Notes under the pieces: model-generated
Seen by the model: only the letters and a program-made list of their open reading frames with translations
Database searches by the model: none
What the model was told of the DNA's origin: nothing
In this document: piece after piece, positions 52,313 through 61,744 of the stretch
Numbering within the stretch: position 1 is the first letter of the stretch
Layout of the letters: every line of letters starts with the position of its first letter
Assembly: GCF_025917005.1 (NCBI RefSeq)
Contig: NZ_CP078091.1
Location: 1,798,001 to 1,862,000, forward strand
Direction: 5' to 3'
Length of the DNA: 64,000 nt
DNA from: Porphyrobacter sp. ULC335
GTDB lineage: Bacteria; Pseudomonadota; Alphaproteobacteria; Sphingomonadales; Sphingomonadaceae
Program-made: the position numbers and the translations under genes

Positions 52313-55192
52313 TCATTTCCGGGGCGCGGGCGTGGCAACAGCTTCCGGCAGCACGGTGAATTCGACCGCCCCCTCGGGCACGAGGTATTTCAGTGCCATC
52401 TGGTGAATATCCTCGGGCGTAATCGCAGCCATGATAGCGGGTGCATCGAGATATTCGTCGATGTTCTCCGGTTCGCTCTGCGCGCGCGCGGCCAGCGTGA
52501 TCCAGCCGCCCAAGTCCTTGAGGTAGTTGTTGTAGGACTCGAAATAGGGCTTGCGCGCGCGTTCGATGATGTCGGGATCCAGCGGGCCTGCGCGCAGGTC
52601 TTCGACCAGCTGAGTGAGCGCCGCGCGGCTTGGTTCGACCTGATCGACCGCCACCGAAGTGCTGATCGTGAAGGTGCCGAAGCCTGGGTAGTGCTCGCTT
52701 GTGTCCGATCCGGCCGAGGGCGAATAGGCCTGCCCCAGCTGTTCGCGCAGCCGGTCGGTCAGCTCCAGCCGCACGATCCGCGCGAGCAGGTTGAGCCGCA
52801 GAGCTTCGGCCTGATCGCTGTCGTCGGTGGTCGGCCAGACCCAATGCAGCAGCGCCTGATCGGCCTCGCCCTGATGGGTGAGCATCCGTGGGCCGCGAAC
52901 CTTGGTGAAACTGACGATCCGCGCCTCGGGGCGAGGCTGGAACTCTGCCTCGCGCGGGGTCAGCGCGCCGAAGGTTGCCGCGACCGCCGCGATGGCCTCT
53001 GCCTCGTCCAGATCACCCGCCAGCCCAATCTCGATCGCGCCCGACGCCAGCCGGTCACCGATCACCGCCTGCAATTGCTTGAAATCGAGCGCGAAGAACT
53101 CTTCCTTGGGGCGCAAGGCAAAGCGCGGGTCGTTGTCGTGGATGATGCCGCCCTGTGCCGCCGAAAGGGCGCGGCCTGGGGTGGAGGTGAGGGTGTTGAA
53201 GAAGTTGTCGATGCCCTTGCGGAACCGCTCGACCGCCTCGGGCCGGTAACCGGGATCGGTGATCAGCGCCGCGGTGACCTGCATCTGCAGCAACAGATCG
53301 CGCGGAGTGGTGATGGCTGATGCGGTGAAGGTGTCGGTGCTGCGCCCCAACTGGAGCGAGACACTGCGCCCGGCGAACAGGCTGGTCAGCTCGTCGGTGC
53401 TGTGCTTGCCGAGCCCGCCGCCATCGAGCGAGCCCGCCAGATAGGTCGCTAGCGGGGCCTCCCTGGTGTTCAGCAGGCTGCCGCCATCGAGCGCGAAGGA
53501 AAAGGCGATGCGATCCTTGCGCACATCGGTGCGCTTCACGTTCAATCGCACGCCATTGGCAAAGACGATGCGGCGGATGCCGAGTCTTTCCTCAACGGTA
53601 TCGGACACCACCGTGCCTGACGGGCCGAAATCACTGTAGCCGAAGGCGAGCGGGCCGGTATCGGCAGGCGCGGCAATTGGCAGGGCGATGCCTTCGGCAA
53701 AGGCACCGCGAAGTGCTGCCTCGCCGCCGTCGGGCGCGGTGCGACCTTCGAAGCGGATCAGCGGTTCTTCCAGCGGTGCGGCGTCGGCCCGCACGGCCTT
53801 CCATGCCGCCTCGGGCGTGATTTCGGGGGCGAGGCGTTCGAACTCGGCAAGAGCCCATTCCGGCGTGGTCGGCACACGCTCGTCACTGACAAGAGCCAGC
53901 GCCGAGCCCGCGAACACCGCGTTGCTGCGGGTGTCCGCTGAGTTCACAGCATTTTCCAGCGCGGTGCGGATATTGGCGAGCTGCTCGGCCACCTCGGCTT
54001 GGGTAAAGCCGTAGGCGAGCGCCTGATTGACCTCGCGCACAGCGGTGAGCATCCCCTTCTTCCACTCCCCGTCGACGCTGCTCACGGACAGGCTGGTGAT
54101 GCGCGCTTCTTTGAAAATGTCGCCGGTGCCATAGCTCGCCCCGCGGAACGGCGCGTCGGGCGTCAGCGCCAACCGCGCAAGCCGGCGGTTGATGACCGCA
54201 TAACCGATCCCGCGCATCAGACCGCCGCGTCGGTTGGCGATGGTGTCAGGCTCGTCGCGCCACGGGGCGAGGCGGCTGATCGCGACGCTTTCGGACAGCG
54301 CGGGATCGATGTGGATGTCGGTCTTGCCCATGGCTGTCACGTCGATCGGCCCGGCATCGGGATCGGCGGGGGAAGCGCCAGGTTTCCAGTCGGCAAAGCG
54401 CGTGCGGATCGCGGCTTCGACCACTTCGACCGGATAATCGCCGACGACGACGAGCACTGTGTTCGAAGGCGTATAGGTGCGTTCATAGAGCGCGCGGATT
54501 TGAGCGGCAGTCGCACCTTCAAGAACCTCCGACGTGCCGATCGGGATGCGGTTTGCGTATCGCGCGCCGGGCGCGAGGAAGGCGACATTGTCTTCGAAAT
54601 TGCGCTGCTGGAAGCCGGCCCGGTCGCGCTTTTCAGCAAGGATAACGCCGCGCTCGCGCTTAACCGCGTCTTCCGAGATGGTCAGCTCGCTTGCGGTCTC
54701 GCGCATCAGCATCAGCGCCGTGCCGAGCAAGGCCTCGTCGTTACGCGGAAGGTTGAGCATGTATGTGATTGCTTCGAACCCGGTCGAGGCATTGGTGTCT
54801 GCACCAAAGGCCAGTCCCTCGCGCTCAAGCAGCTTGATCATCTCGCCTTCGGGGATGCCTTTGGAACCGTTGAAGGCCATGTGCTCGAGATAGTGGGAGA
54901 GACCGCGTTCGGTATCGGTTTCCTCCAGCGCGCCCGAATCCACCCGCATCCGCACCAGCGCCGTGCCCGCGGGCGTGGCGTTGCGGCGAATGATGTAGCG
55001 CATCCCGTTGCCGAGCCGCCCGAAAGTATATCCCTGATCAACCGGAACGTCGCTGCTTTCGAAGGCCCAGACCGGCGCGGGCGCGTCAGCTGGCGCTTCG
55101 GCGGCGGGGGTTTCCTGCGCGGCGAGCGCGGTGGTTAAAGCGAGCGGTGACAGTGCCAGCAAGAGGCTGGCGACAAAGGGAAAATTCCGCAT
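52313..55192 (-). CDS. M16 family zinc peptidase, exported two-domain
   Basis: A 959-residue secreted insulinase-like peptidase. Signal peptide ends TTALAAQE. The zinc motif HYLEH (HxxEH) is at residues 100-104 in RGLSHYLEHMAFNGSKG, with a downstream Glu in GVILAEKRDR. Two homologous halves are present; the second is inactive, as usual. C-terminal end has EGAVEFTVLPEA. It probably degrades periplasmic or receptor-plug peptides. ATG 55192 is used. The gene lies between the TonB receptor and purC. Confidence 0.93.
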   Translation of the reverse strand: MRNFPFVASLLLALSPLALTTALAAQETPAAEAPADAPAPVWAFESSDVPVDQGYTFGRLGNGMRYIIRRNATPAGTALVRMRVDSGALEETDTERGLSHYLEHMAFNGSKGIPEGEMIKLLEREGLAFGADTNASTGFEAITYMLNLPRNDEALLGTALMLMRETASELTISEDAVKRERGVILAEKRDRAGFQQRNFEDNVAFLAPGARYANRIPIGTSEVLEGATAAQIRALYERTYTPSNTVLVVVGDYPVEVVEAAIRTRFADWKPGASPADPDAGPIDVTAMGKTDIHIDPALSESVAISRLAPWRDEPDTIANRRGGLMRGIGYAVINRRLARLALTPDAPFRGASYGTGDIFKEARITSLSVSSVDGEWKKGMLTAVREVNQALAYGFTQAEVAEQLANIRTALENAVNSADTRSNAVFAGSALALVSDERVPTTPEWALAEFERLAPEITPEAAWKAVRADAAPLEEPLIRFEGRTAPDGGEAALRGAFAEGIALPIAAPADTGPLAFGYSDFGPSGTVVSDTVEERLGIRRIVFANGVRLNVKRTDVRKDRIAFSFALDGGSLLNTREAPLATYLAGSLDGGGLGKHSTDELTSLFAGRSVSLQLGRSTDTFTASAITTPRDLLLQMQVTAALITDPGYRPEAVERFRKGIDNFFNTLTSTPGRALSAAQGGIIHDNDPRFALRPKEEFFALDFKQLQAVIGDRLASGAIEIGLAGDLDEAEAIAAVAATFGALTPREAEFQPRPEARIVSFTKVRGPRMLTHQGEADQALLHWVWPTTDDSDQAEALRLNLLARIVRLELTDRLREQLGQAYSPSAGSDTSEHYPGFGTFTISTSVAVDQVEPSRAALTQLVEDLRAGPLDPDIIERARKPYFESYNNYLKDLGGWITLAARAQSEPENIDEYLDAPAIMAAITPEDIHQMALKYLVPEGAVEFTVLPEAVATPAPRK

Positions 55193-55259
55193 GGATATCA
55201 AGCGCCTTTCGGAAGGCTGCGACCTTGCCGAGAGTAGCGCCTGAAAAAGGGCTGTCAGC

Positions 55260-56063
55260 CTATTTCTTCAGGGGCGGCGGGCCACGCAGGCGCGAGCGAG
55301 CGTGGGACAGGTCGAACACCTCACCCGGGCCGTTGTCCTCACCATTGAGCAGGCCCAGACGGCGGGCAACTTCGCGGTAAGCCTCTTCCTCGCCGCCAAG
55401 GTCGCGGCGGAAGCGGTCCTTGTCGAGTTTCTCGCCGGTGTTCATGTCCCACAACCGGCAGCCGTCCGGGCTGATCTCGTCGGCGAGGATCACGCGGCTG
55501 TAGTCGCCATCGTACAGGCGGCCGAATTCCAGCTTGAAGTCGACCAGACGGATGTCGATCGCGGCGAACATCCCGCACAGGAAATCATTGATGCGGATCG
55601 CCATCGAGGAAATGTCGTGCATCTCCTCGTTCGACGCCCAGTTGAAGCAGGCGATATGCTCTTCGGCGACCAACGGATCGCCGAGCGCGTCGTCCTTGTA
55701 GTAATACTCGATCAGCGTGTGCGGCAGAGGCTCGCCTTCCTCGATCCCGAGGCGCTTGGAAATCGAGCCGGCAGCGACATTGCGGAGCACCACTTCCAGA
55801 GGAATGATTTCAACCTGCCGGATCAGCTGCTCGCGCATGTTGAGGCGGCGGATAAAGTGGGTCGGGATGCCGATATGGGCGAGACGGGTGAAGACGTGTT
55901 CGCTGATGCGATTGTTGATCACGCCCTTGCCGTTGATCGTCCCCTTCTTCTCCGCGTTGAAGGCGGTCGCATCGTCCTTGAAATACTGGATCAGCGTGCC
56001 CGGTTCCGGACCCTCGTAGAGGATCTTGGCCTTGCCTTCATAGAGTTTGGTGCGGCGGGACAT
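55260..56063 (-). CDS. purC: Phosphoribosylaminoimidazole-succinocarboxamide synthase
   Basis: A 267-residue SAICAR synthetase. Motifs: [57 protein letters not shown] and [15 protein letters not shown], with the ATP-grasp-like [12 protein letters not shown]. It adds aspartate to CAIR in purine synthesis. Start ATG 56063. tRNA-Phe lies immediately upstream. In most relatives purC is adjacent to purSQ; here 5.5 kb of other genes lie between. Confidence 0.96.
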   Translation of the reverse strand: MSRRTKLYEGKAKILYEGPEPGTLIQYFKDDATAFNAEKKGTINGKGVINNRISEHVFTRLAHIGIPTHFIRRLNMREQLIRQVEIIPLEVVLRNVAAGSISKRLGIEEGEPLPHTLIEYYYKDDALGDPLVAEEHIACFNWASNEEMHDISSMAIRINDFLCGMFAAIDIRLVDFKLEFGRLYDGDYSRVILADEISPDGCRLWDMNTGEKLDKDRFRRDLGGEEEAYREVARRLGLLNGEDNGPGEVFDLSHARSRLRGPPPLKK

Positions 56064-56102
56064 CAGGTCGGCACTCCCAGCTCGGCTCAGGCCTTTAGCG
56101 AA

Positions 56103-56177
56103 TGGTGCCCGGGGGCGGATTTGAACCACCGACACGCGGATTTTCAATCCGCTGCTCTACCCCTGAGCTACCCGGGC
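56103..56177 (-). tRNA. tRNA-Phe(GAA), with encoded CCA
   Basis: The minus strand folds as a 75-base cloverleaf: acceptor GCCCGGG/CCCGGGC, D arm GCTC/GAGC, anticodon arm GCGGA/TCCGC with loop TTGAAAA (anticodon GAA, Phe), five-base variable region, T arm GGTGG/CCGCC with loop TTCAAAT, discriminator A and encoded CCA (56103-56105). All stems pair. It stands between purC and yacG. Confidence 0.97.
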
Positions 56178-56306
56178 ATTCGCTGCGAGCGACGGGGAAA
56201 AGCCATGTGGCTGCCCCGGCGAGCAAATGAGAGCGGCCCTATGGCGAAGGCGGATAGTGTTGGCAAGGGGATTTCGTGGGCATTGCGCAGGAATATCGCG
56301 CGCCGC

Positions 56307-56495
56307 TCAATCCTGCTCGCGCCAGCTTTCCTGCGCCACTTCGTCAGGATCGGCGGGCGGGCCGGGAACGGCATAGGAATCCGAGAACCAGCGCGCCAGA
56401 TCCCGATCCCGGCAGCGGGCCGAGCAGAAGGGATGATGATCCGGGTGCCGTGGCTTACGGCAGATCGGGCAGGGCTTATGCGCAGATAGGGTCAT
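56307..56495 (-). CDS. yacG: DNA gyrase inhibitor YacG-type zinc protein
   Basis: A 62-residue zinc-ribbon protein: CPIC in PCPICRKPR and FCSARCRDRDLARW give the four Cys ligands. YacG binds GyrB and inhibits gyrase. A start at 56495 overlaps the stop of the RNase-like gene by four bases. Its acidic C-terminus (DPDEVAQESW) is normal. Confidence 0.93.
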   Translation of the reverse strand: MTLSAHKPCPICRKPRHPDHHPFCSARCRDRDLARWFSDSYAVPGPPADPDEVAQESWREQD

Positions 56496-57454
56496 GCGGG
56501 GACAAGCTGGGTATTGGCTGTCTCTATCGCAAGTGTTGGATCGAATGCGATGTCCAACACGCGCCCGGTCCGGCGGGCCAGTTCGTCCAGCCACGCCTGA
56601 TCCAGCTTTGCCTTGAGAGCGGGGTGCACGGTCAGTTGCAGCACCCGCCCGGTCCCCTGATCCGCTGCCAGTTCTGCCTGCCGCAATGCCATCCGCGCCG
56701 ATGCCCCGAGCCGGGCGGTGGCGAATCGGTGCAAGAGCGACGGTCCTTCGAGCCGCGCCACAAGCTGGACGAAGCCGAAGCCGTTCATCGCGGTGCGTTC
56801 ATGCGGCCAGTGATCCAGCGCCGCATCAAGTGCAGCGTCGACAGCGCGCCGATCCTCCTTCGTCGCGAGAGTCGGAAAATCGATGCCGATGTTCCCCGCG
56901 ATATCGAACCAGGCCAAGGCCCGCGCAACCGCCGGAACCGCCGCCAGCGCGACTTCGCGCGGGGTGCCGATGCCGTCGATGTCGATCACCGTCATCGCAG
57001 GCGTCACGCTGGCCAGCACTTCGCCGCCGGGAAAGTCGAGGCTGGCGGAGGACGCTGCGTGCCACACCTCCTCCCAAAGGCCTGCCGGGAAGCGCCGGAC
57101 GGTGCGGCCTTCAGGGATGGCGGGGGACGGCGGGGGCGCATCGGCTCCCGCCACCCGCGCCTGCGCGCGCTTAAGCCGACCGCGTTCGGCAAGGCTGGCG
57201 CGGGTTATGACCAGATCGAGGCTCTGCCCCTCGGTCACCGACGGGGGGAGCTGATCAACCAAAGCCTCGCCGCCGTTATCCAGCAGCGCGACCCCGCGCC
57301 GGGTGCCTTTGAGCTTGGCAGCGAGCTTGCCGGTGACGCGCGCGCCGGCGGCCAATTCGCCCTGCCAGAACAGTTTTGCGGCCAGCACTTGCTCGCCTTC
57401 GACCAGCAGCGCCCGCCGCTCGCCGATGCCGTCCTCGATCAGCCACTCAGCCAA
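56492..57454 (-). CDS. RNase E/G-like protein (short form)
   Basis: A 320-residue protein with an S1-like N-terminal fold (AKLKGTRRGVALLDNGGEAL, QLPPSVTEGQSLDLVITRA) and a catalytic-domain-like region with SVTPAMTVIDIDGIGTPRE and GNIGIDFPTL, resembling the DNase-I-like Asp sites of RNase E/G. It lacks the full-length RNase E C-terminal part and the Zn-link motif is not evident. Sphingomonads carry this short gene between maf and yacG. Activity is plausible but not proven. Confidence 0.85.
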   Translation of the reverse strand: MAEWLIEDGIGERRALLVEGEQVLAAKLFWQGELAAGARVTGKLAAKLKGTRRGVALLDNGGEALVDQLPPSVTEGQSLDLVITRASLAERGRLKRAQARVAGADAPPPSPAIPEGRTVRRFPAGLWEEVWHAASSASLDFPGGEVLASVTPAMTVIDIDGIGTPREVALAAVPAVARALAWFDIAGNIGIDFPTLATKEDRRAVDAALDAALDHWPHERTAMNGFGFVQLVARLEGPSLLHRFATARLGASARMALRQAELAADQGTGRVLQLTVHPALKAKLDQAWLDELARRTGRVLDIAFDPTLAIETANTQLVPA

Positions 57455-58019
57455 GCGCGAACCCCGCCGCCTTCAGCAGCGCCCGCGTTTCATAGAGCGG
57501 CAAGCCCATCACACCCGAATGGCTGCCTCTGATCCATTCGATCAGGCCTTCCGCCGCGCCCTGGATGGCATAGCCGCCCGCCTTGCCCTGCCATTCGCCG
57601 CCCGCAAGATAGGCAGCGATCTCTTCGTGGCTCAGCCGCTTGAAATGGACGATCGTCTCCGACAAGCGCTCGCGCAGAGTGCCGTCGGGCGCGCGCAGCA
57701 CGATGCTGGAAAGCACCTGATGGCGACGCCCGCTCATCAGTTCGAGGCAGGCGCGGGCCTCCGCTTCGGTTTCGGTCTTGGGCAGGATTCGCCGTCCGAC
57801 CGCGACCACGGTGTCGCCTGCCAGCACGACGCCGGGCGCGTCCACCGCCAGAGCCTTTTCACGGCCCATGCGCAGGGCATAGGCGCGCGGAAGTTCGCCC
57901 TTGAGCGGGGTCTCGTCGATATCGGCGGGGGTGACGGCGTTCGGATCAAGCCCGAGCCGCCCCAGCAGTTCGCGCCGCCGGGGGGAAGCCGAAGCCAGTG
58001 TGAGATGAGGCGCGCCCAT
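57447..58019 (-). CDS. Maf-like nucleotide pyrophosphatase
   Basis: A 190-residue Maf/YceF-family house-cleaning pyrophosphatase: LTLASASPRRRELLGRLGL at the N-terminus with the phosphate-binding SASPRR, the VLAGDTVVAVGRRIL acidic motif, and KAGGYAIQGAAEGLIEWIRG. It removes non-canonical or modified nucleoside triphosphates. ATG 58019 is used because it starts with the family N-terminus; a TTG at 58034 is possible. It overlaps the RNase-like gene by eight bases. Confidence 0.93.
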   Translation of the reverse strand: MGAPHLTLASASPRRRELLGRLGLDPNAVTPADIDETPLKGELPRAYALRMGREKALAVDAPGVVLAGDTVVAVGRRILPKTETEAEARACLELMSGRRHQVLSSIVLRAPDGTLRERLSETIVHFKRLSHEEIAAYLAGGEWQGKAGGYAIQGAAEGLIEWIRGSHSGVMGLPLYETRALLKAAGFALG

Positions 58020-58034
58020 CAGGGCCGCAGGCAA

Positions 58035-58280
58035 TTACTGCGGGCCGGGGCCGCCGCGACCCGGCATGAAGCGGTAGGTGATGCGCGCCTTGGTAAGGTC
58101 ATAAGGCGTCAACTCGCACAGCACTTCGTCGCCCACCAGCACGCGGATGCGATTCTTGCGCATCTTGCCCGCGGTGTGGCCGAGAACCTCATGGCCGTTT
58201 TCAAGCTCCACCCGGAACATCGCATTGGGCAGCAACTCAACCACGCGCCCGCGCATTTCGAGGAGTTCTTCCTTGGCCAT
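58035..58280 (-). CDS. infA: Translation initiation factor IF-1
   Basis: An 81-residue S1-fold protein: [45 protein letters not shown] and [15 protein letters not shown]. Standard IF-1 is 72 residues; this one has a nine-residue Gly/Pro-rich extension. It blocks the ribosomal A site during initiation. GGAAT before ATG 58280 is a weak ribosome-binding site. It heads infA-maf-RNase-like-yacG. Confidence 0.96.
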   Translation of the reverse strand: MAKEELLEMRGRVVELLPNAMFRVELENGHEVLGHTAGKMRKNRIRVLVGDEVLCELTPYDLTKARITYRFMPGRGGPGPQ

Positions 58281-58516
58281 GAAATTCCTTTTTCGTTTTG
58301 CGGCGCACAATACGCCCGTCGATTTGCGGCTGCGCTTTAGCGATGCGGGAACCAAAAGGGAAGGCTCGTGCGTTAGGGGTTATGATCTGCCGGGCTTTGC
58401 GCAGGTTCCGTTCACATGGCGGCACGCATCTGCCGGGCCGCACCATGCGTAATCCAATGGCCCCAAGGGAGCGGTAACAGCCGCCCTGCCGCTAGTTTTG
58501 TAACCAAAGGGACTAC

Positions 58517-61500
58517 ATGAACCTCTCCCCGCTTTCCCGCGCCGGTCTGCGCGCAGGCACCTGTGCCTTGTGCCTTGCGGTCACGCTGCCGCTTTCTGCG
58601 GAAACAGCGGGCACCACTGTCCAGCCGCAGCCCGAGACTGTTGCCCAGCCCGAAGAACAGGAACCCGAAAGCGCAAGCGATACCGTTGGCAGCGATAACG
58701 AGATCATCGTCCGTTCCGGGCGGCTGCGCGGACAGCTGTTCGTCGATCAGGCTCCCTTGCTCCAGCTTGACGAGACGGCGATTGCTGCCGAGGGCGTCAC
58801 GTCCATCACCGATCTGATCGCCCAGATCAGTGCGCGCACCGGCTCTGCGCGGGGGCGCGGCGGCGGCGGGCAACCGGTGATCCTCGTCAACGGAATCCGC
58901 ATCGGTTCCTTCCGCGAATTCGCCAATTACCCGCCTGAATCGCTCGCACGGGTCGAAGTATTTCCCGAAGAAGTGGCCCAGCGCTTCGGCTTTCCGCCTG
59001 ATCGCCGCGTGATCAACCTGATCCTCAAGGACAATTATTCGAACCGCCAGGTCGATCTCGAGTTCGAGGCGCCTTCGCGCGGGGGCTACAGCCGCAACGA
59101 ACAGCAGCTTGGCATCCTCAAGATCGCCGATGGCGGGCGGATCAATGCGAACATCCAGGTTGAAGACGCGAGCCTTCTGACCGAGGCGGAGCGCGACATT
59201 CCCCAGACACCCGGTTCGGTCTCCGGGGTTGCGGGCGATCCTGATCCGGCGCGGTTCCGCAGCCTGCTGGCCGATACCTTCGGCCTTGATGCCAACCTGT
59301 CATGGGCCAAGGCAATCATCGACAGCGGAACCTCGCTCAGTGCCAACATCAATTACTCCCGCAACGAAAGCCGCAGCCTTGACGGGTTGAACACCGTGGT
59401 GCTGAGCGCAACGCCGGCCGGACCGGGCGTGGTGCGCACCTTTGGCGGGGACACGCCGCTGGCCCGGCGGTCCTCGACCGACACGGTGTCGACCGCAGGG
59501 TCGATCACCAAGCCGGTCAACGCCTTCCGCCTGACCAGCACCTTCGATGGTTCGCTTGCCGAGAGCGAGACCGCCATCGACCGGCGGTTGCGGCCGGACC
59601 AGCTTCAGGTGTTCCAGAACGCAGCGCTGGCTGGCACGCTTGCCGTCACCGGCCCGCTGCCGACCGACACCGATAACGGCTTTGATCTGGCGCGCAGCCG
59701 CTCGATCACCGGAAGCTCGCTGACCACGCTCGAAGGCCCGCTCGTCAACCTGCCCGCAGGGGAAGTGCTCGCGACCTTCGATGTCGGGCTCAACTGGCAG
59801 CGGATTGAAAGCGCCGATACGCGCTCCGGTCAGGATGTGGCGCTGACCCGGCGCAATCTGTCGACCGGGGCCAATGTGGTGATCCCGCTGACCAGCCGCC
59901 GCGAGGAATTCCTCGATGCGCTCGGCAGCTTCACCCTCAACCTTCAGGCCGGGGTCGAGGATCTTAGCGATTTTGGCGTGCTGGGAGACTGGAACGCCGG
60001 TCTGACCTGGCAACCGGTTGACGGGCTTGACCTTTCCGCGACCTACATCTGGCGCGAGGTTGCGCCGGGATTGACCTCCCTCGGCAATCCGCAGATCGTC
60101 AATCTCAACGTGCCGGTCTTCGATCTGGTGCGCGGCGAGACGGTGCTGGCCGAGGTGCTGACCGGCGGCAATCCCGATCTCCCGGCTGAAACCCAGCGCG
60201 ACTGGAAGTTCTCGGCCAATTGGGAGCTGCCGTTCTGGGAGAATTCGCGCCTGACGGTGGATTACATTCGCAACCGTTCGGACAATGTGGTGAGCGGCTT
60301 CCCGCAGATCACTTCGGACATCGAAGCGGCCTTCCCGGGCCGGGTGACGCGTGATGGCAGCGGCCGGATTGTCCGGGTTGACCGGCGTCAGGTGAGCTTC
60401 GCCGAGACGCGGGCTGACCGCGTGCAGTTCACCTTCTCGACCAATGGCAGCATCGGTGCGCCTGCCGAAGGTGGCCCCGGCGGCTTTGGCGGTCGCGGCG
60501 GCGGCGGTGGACGCTTCGGCGGGGGCGGCGGCGCTCCTGCGGCTGCGGCGCCCCAGCCTGCTCCGCCAACCACGGGTGCGGCTCCGGCTCCGCAAGCAGG
60601 CGCGGGCGGGCCTCCCGCTGGCGGCGGCTTTGGCGGTGCGCCCACGCCCGAGCAGCGCGAACAGTTCATGGCCTTCCGCACCCGCCTGTGCGCGGATGAT
60701 GGGCTTGCCTTCCTCGAAAAGCTGGTGGCCGCTATCGATAGCGGCGCGGATATCTCTGCCGAGTTTCCGGGCATTGACCCTGCGCGTCTCGCCCCGATGC
60801 TGGCGCGGGTGCGCGGTGCCGATGGGAAAATCGATCCAGCCCGTCTGGCACAGTTCCGCACCCGCATTTGCAGCTTTGATCCGGCCATGATGGGTGGCGG
60901 TGCACCGGGTGCTCCAGCAGGCGCTCGCGCAGGCGGGGCACCGGCTGGTCTCCCCCCGCAGCTCGCCGCCTTCCGGGAACGCGCCTGCGGCCCGGATGGC
61001 ACCACCGCCATTGCCGAGCTGGTCGCCAAGATCGAACGCGGCGAGGACGTCTCGGCCGAACTTCCGGGCGTCGATCCCGCCTTCATCAAGATGGCGCTCG
61101 ACCGGTCGCGCGACGCCAATGGCAATATCCCGCCCGAGGCGCTGGAGCAGTTCAAGCAGCGCTTCTGCGCGGCTGCGCCCGCGGCACAGGGCGCTGGCGG
61201 CCCTCCGGCAGCGGCTGGCGGAGCACCGGCAGGCGGTCCGGCGTTCAACCCGCTCGCCCAGCGCAGCTTCCCGGGCTGGCGTTACTTCTTCAACCTGACC
61301 CACACGATCGAGCTCAAGAACGAGATCCTGATCGCCACCGGTCTCGATCCTCTCGACCAGCTCGACGGGCAGGCGACCGGTGCCTTCGGCCAGCCGCGCC
61401 ATTCGAGCCGGCTGGAAGCAGGTCTGTTCGGCAAGGGCATGGGCTTCCGCCTCTCGGGTATCTACACCGGCGAGACGCGGCTTGATGGTTCGGTCGGCAG

Positions 61501-61744
61501 CACCGACCTGTTCTTCGACGACATCGTCACCTTCAACCTGCGGGTATTTGCCAACATGGGCGAAATCACGGGCAAGAACGAAGGCCTGCTCAAGGACTTC
61601 CGTGTCAGCCTCGTGGCCGACAACCTGTTCGATGCGCAGCGACAGGTGCGGGATTCGAACGGCATCACGCCGGTGAATTACCAACCCTTCGTGATCGACC
61701 CGCTGGGCCTCTACCTCGGCATCGATCTGCGGAAGTTGTTCTAG
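58517..61744 (+). CDS. TonB-receptor-like outer-membrane protein with duplicated Cys-bounded domain
   Basis: A 1075-residue protein with signal peptide (LCLAVTLPLSAETA), a plug-like domain (VTSITDLIAQISARTGSARG to FPPDRRVINLILK) and a long beta-barrel ending LYLGIDLRKLF. Between about 655 and 905 a Gly/Ala/Pro-rich segment is inserted, holding two 66-residue repeats: F720-C785 and F819-C884. Both start F-x-x-R-x-C and end F-x-x-R-x-C, with Cys-Cys spacing of exactly 60 residues. The insert is probably an extracellular loop. No canonical TonB box was found. AAAGGGA at 58506 is the ribosome-binding site. Confidence 0.85.
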   Translation: MNLSPLSRAGLRAGTCALCLAVTLPLSAETAGTTVQPQPETVAQPEEQEPESASDTVGSDNEIIVRSGRLRGQLFVDQAPLLQLDETAIAAEGVTSITDLIAQISARTGSARGRGGGGQPVILVNGIRIGSFREFANYPPESLARVEVFPEEVAQRFGFPPDRRVINLILKDNYSNRQVDLEFEAPSRGGYSRNEQQLGILKIADGGRINANIQVEDASLLTEAERDIPQTPGSVSGVAGDPDPARFRSLLADTFGLDANLSWAKAIIDSGTSLSANINYSRNESRSLDGLNTVVLSATPAGPGVVRTFGGDTPLARRSSTDTVSTAGSITKPVNAFRLTSTFDGSLAESETAIDRRLRPDQLQVFQNAALAGTLAVTGPLPTDTDNGFDLARSRSITGSSLTTLEGPLVNLPAGEVLATFDVGLNWQRIESADTRSGQDVALTRRNLSTGANVVIPLTSRREEFLDALGSFTLNLQAGVEDLSDFGVLGDWNAGLTWQPVDGLDLSATYIWREVAPGLTSLGNPQIVNLNVPVFDLVRGETVLAEVLTGGNPDLPAETQRDWKFSANWELPFWENSRLTVDYIRNRSDNVVSGFPQITSDIEAAFPGRVTRDGSGRIVRVDRRQVSFAETRADRVQFTFSTNGSIGAPAEGGPGGFGGRGGGGGRFGGGGGAPAAAAPQPAPPTTGAAPAPQAGAGGPPAGGGFGGAPTPEQREQFMAFRTRLCADDGLAFLEKLVAAIDSGADISAEFPGIDPARLAPMLARVRGADGKIDPARLAQFRTRICSFDPAMMGGGAPGAPAGARAGGAPAGLPPQLAAFRERACGPDGTTAIAELVAKIERGEDVSAELPGVDPAFIKMALDRSRDANGNIPPEALEQFKQRFCAAAPAAQGAGGPPAAAGGAPAGGPAFNPLAQRSFPGWRYFFNLTHTIELKNEILIATGLDPLDQLDGQATGAFGQPRHSSRLEAGLFGKGMGFRLSGIYTGETRLDGSVGSTDLFFDDIVTFNLRVFANMGEITGKNEGLLKDFRVSLVADNLFDAQRQVRDSNGITPVNYQPFVIDPLGLYLGIDLRKLF

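Noticed and set aside
58412..58873. 153-codon minus-strand frame at the start of the receptor gene
   Set aside because: Antisense to signal peptide and plug of a clear plus-strand gene.
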